Below are positions 13,004 through 14,093 of a stretch of 14,093 nucleotides of DNA, piece after piece. The position numbers and the translations under genes are program-made. The stretch lies in assembly GCA_900766585.1 (NCBI GenBank), contig CAAFVV010000049.1, positions 1 to 14,093 of the forward strand. The letters run 5' to 3'. Numbering within the stretch: the first letter of the stretch is position 1; each line of letters starts with the position of its first letter. The stretch comes from Clostridia bacterium. Its GTDB lineage: Bacteria; Bacillota; Clostridia; Oscillospirales; Acutalibacteraceae. The notes below the pieces were generated by a model. The model did no database searches, was not told the origin of the DNA, and saw only the letters and a program-made list of their open reading frames with translations.

Positions 13004-13918
13004 ATGCTTGTAACGTTGAACGAAGTCCTTCAGGACGCCAAGAAGAACAAATATGCGGTCGGCCTGTTCAATACGGTCGATCTCGAGATGGCGAAGGGTG
13101 TTTTGGCGGCTGCACAGGAGTCGAATTCCCCCGTCATCATCGGCACCGCCGAGGTGCTGACGCCCTTTTCCAGCCTTGAGGAGCTGGCGCCGATGCTTAT
13201 CCCGCTGGCGAAAAAGGCCTCCGTGCCGGTCGTGCTGCACTTTGACCACGGTCTGACGCTCGACTGCGTGCACAAGGCGATCGCGCTCGGCTTTACCTCG
13301 GTCATGTATGACTGCTCCACCAAGAGCTATCAGGAGAATGTCCGCGATGTGGCGGAGATGGTGAAATTTGCCCATGCCCACGGCATTTCCGTTGAGGCGG
13401 AGCTGGGCCATGTCGGCGCGAACGAGTCGAGCGCCGAGGGCGACGGTGCTGGGGATCACAGCATCTACACCGAGCCGCTCGAGGCGAAAAACTTTGCCGA
13501 GGCAACCAACGTCGACGCGCTGGCTGTCGCCATCGGTACGGCGCACGGCGCTTATAAGAGCAAGCCGAAGCTGGATTTCGACCGTCTGAAAGAGATCTCC
13601 ACCATCGTCAGCACTCCGCTGGTGCTGCACGGCGGCTCCGGTCTGTCGGATGACGACTTCCGCCGCGCCATCGCAAACGGTATCTCGAAGGTGAACATCT
13701 TCACGGATATCAACAGCGCACAGGCGAAGGCTGCGCACGACCTGTTCAAGGACGGCACCGGCATGACCGATCTGATGCTGCAGCTGACCGAGACGGTTAA
13801 GCAGGCGACGCTCGAAAAAATGCGTCTGTTCGGCTCCTGCGGCCATGGCAGTGCCTATAAGGAGTATGTCATCCAGCATGCGGTTGACCGCGTGGTCGAG
13901 ACGCTCCGCAACGTTTAA
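13004..13918 (+). CDS. Class II ketose-bisphosphate aldolase
   Basis: A 304-residue zinc-dependent class II aldolase of the Fba/GatY/KbaY superfamily, cleaving a ketose phosphate or bisphosphate to DHAP and an aldehyde. Motifs: VLHFDHG (77-83) with catalytic Asp81 and zinc His82, VEAELGHVG (130-138), IGTAHGAYK (177-185) with His181, LVLHGGSGLSD (206-216) with His209, and KVNIFTD (229-235) for phosphate binding. It is intact and of normal length. GAAAGGA lies about 7-8 bases before the ATG. Third and last gene of the rightward operon, 41 bases after the isomerase gene. Context (isomerase plus PfkB kinase, no 6-phosphofructokinase or glycolytic neighbour) argues for a specialised sugar-phosphate substrate over fructose-1,6-bisphosphate, but housekeeping activity is not excluded. 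Confidence 0.93.
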   Translation: MLVTLNEVLQDAKKNKYAVGLFNTVDLEMAKGVLAAAQESNSPVIIGTAEVLTPFSSLEELAPMLIPLAKKASVPVVLHFDHGLTLDCVHKAIALGFTSVMYDCSTKSYQENVRDVAEMVKFAHAHGISVEAELGHVGANESSAEGDGAGDHSIYTEPLEAKNFAEATNVDALAVAIGTAHGAYKSKPKLDFDRLKEISTIVSTPLVLHGGSGLSDDDFRRAIANGISKVNIFTDINSAQAKAAHDLFKDGTGMTDLMLQLTETVKQATLEKMRLFGSCGHGSAYKEYVIQHAVDRVVETLRNV

Positions 13919-13940
13919 TCGGCAGACTGCCCGCATACAC

Positions 13941-13976
13941 AAGTGCTCCCCGTTCCGTCCGGAACGGGGAGCACTT
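13941..13976. repeat. Perfect 16-bp stem hairpin after the aldolase gene
   Basis: AAGTGCTCCCCGTTCC pairs perfectly with GGAACGGGGAGCACTT around loop GTCC, 22 bases after the aldolase stop. No T-run follows on either strand, so it may protect the mRNA end or act with the next hairpin rather than terminate alone. Confidence 0.7.
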
Positions 13977-13989
13977 CAGCCTGTCAAAG

Positions 13990-14025
13990 AACCCATGCTT
14001 TCAAGGAGCGAGAGCATGGGTTTTC
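13990..14025 (+). terminator. Intrinsic terminator of the sugar operon
   Basis: A 13-bp stem (13990-14002 with 14010-14022, core ACCCATGCT / AGCATGGGT, one G-T pair), 7-base loop, followed by TTTTC. It lies right after the 16-bp hairpin and is the likely true end of the kinase-isomerase-aldolase transcript. Confidence 0.8.
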
Positions 14026-14065
14026 TTCGAAAATTGGGGAAACAGGGAGAAAAAGCAAGCGAAAA

Positions 14066-14084
14066 TGGAGTGCTCCCCACTCCA
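14066..14084. repeat. Third hairpin at the window edge
   Basis: TGGAGTG-CTCCC-CACTCCA, a 7-bp stem. It carries AGTGCTCCCC (14069-14078), the same ten bases found at 13942-13951. AAATTGG (14031-14037) and CCAATTT (14082-14088) could form a longer outer stem. The neighbouring gene is outside the window. Confidence 0.5.
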
Positions 14085-14093
14085 ATTTGCCAG

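Noticed and set aside
12842..13942. A 366-residue leftward frame over the aldolase
   Set aside because: Antisense shadow of an intact class II aldolase.

Overview
The window looks like a GC-rich member of the Clostridia (Bacillota), plausibly of the Oscillospiraceae/Ruminococcaceae type. The evidence is strong AGGAGG-type ribosome binding sites, many TG-extended -10 promoters, DegV, YczE-like, TM2 and Amidase_6 families, and a sortase-signal-like small protein. No rRNA, tRNA, CRISPR array, phage gene or intact insertion sequence was seen. The taxon is an inference from gene style, not a search result.

Left part (1-3300): two leftward genes, an uncharacterised 141-residue protein and a uracil-DNA-glycosylase-like protein with four cysteines placed for an Fe-S cluster. 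A gene-free stretch (1410-1800) with promoters follows, then a rightward single-pass membrane protein and a convergent leftward YczE/DUF6198-type membrane protein. The promoters of these two membrane proteins share an identical 18-bp element with a perfect dyad over the -10. The DUF6198 leader also holds an intrinsic terminator between promoter and start, a candidate attenuator.

Middle (3300-9000): a rightward maltose/galactoside-type O-acetyltransferase shares a bidirectional terminator with a leftward XRE regulator. The regulator's C-terminal half is a 15-residue repeat solenoid with one cysteine per turn. Behind it lies a decayed MltG/YceG-like transglycosylase pseudogene with a nonsense codon and several frame breaks. 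Next come a leftward zinc-ribbon/TM2 membrane protein, a divergent rightward DegV protein, and a leftward pair: a very small SPATG-plus-membrane-anchor protein and an amidase-type lipoprotein.

Right part (9000-14093): a coherent sugar-catabolic locus arranged around a divergent control region. Leftward are a ROK-family repressor and an aldose-1-epimerase-like DUF4432 protein. Rightward are a PfkB sugar kinase, a cupin D-lyxose/D-mannose-type isomerase and a class II ketose-bisphosphate aldolase, ending in a hairpin cluster. The simplest reading is mutarotation, aldose-to-ketose isomerisation, phosphorylation of the ketose and aldol cleavage, all under ROK control. D-lyxose to D-xylulose to xylulose-1-phosphate to DHAP plus glycolaldehyde is the best single guess. 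No transporter is in the window. The intergenic region is an almost perfectly symmetric pair of overlapping promoters with an operator-like palindrome at the rightward start site.
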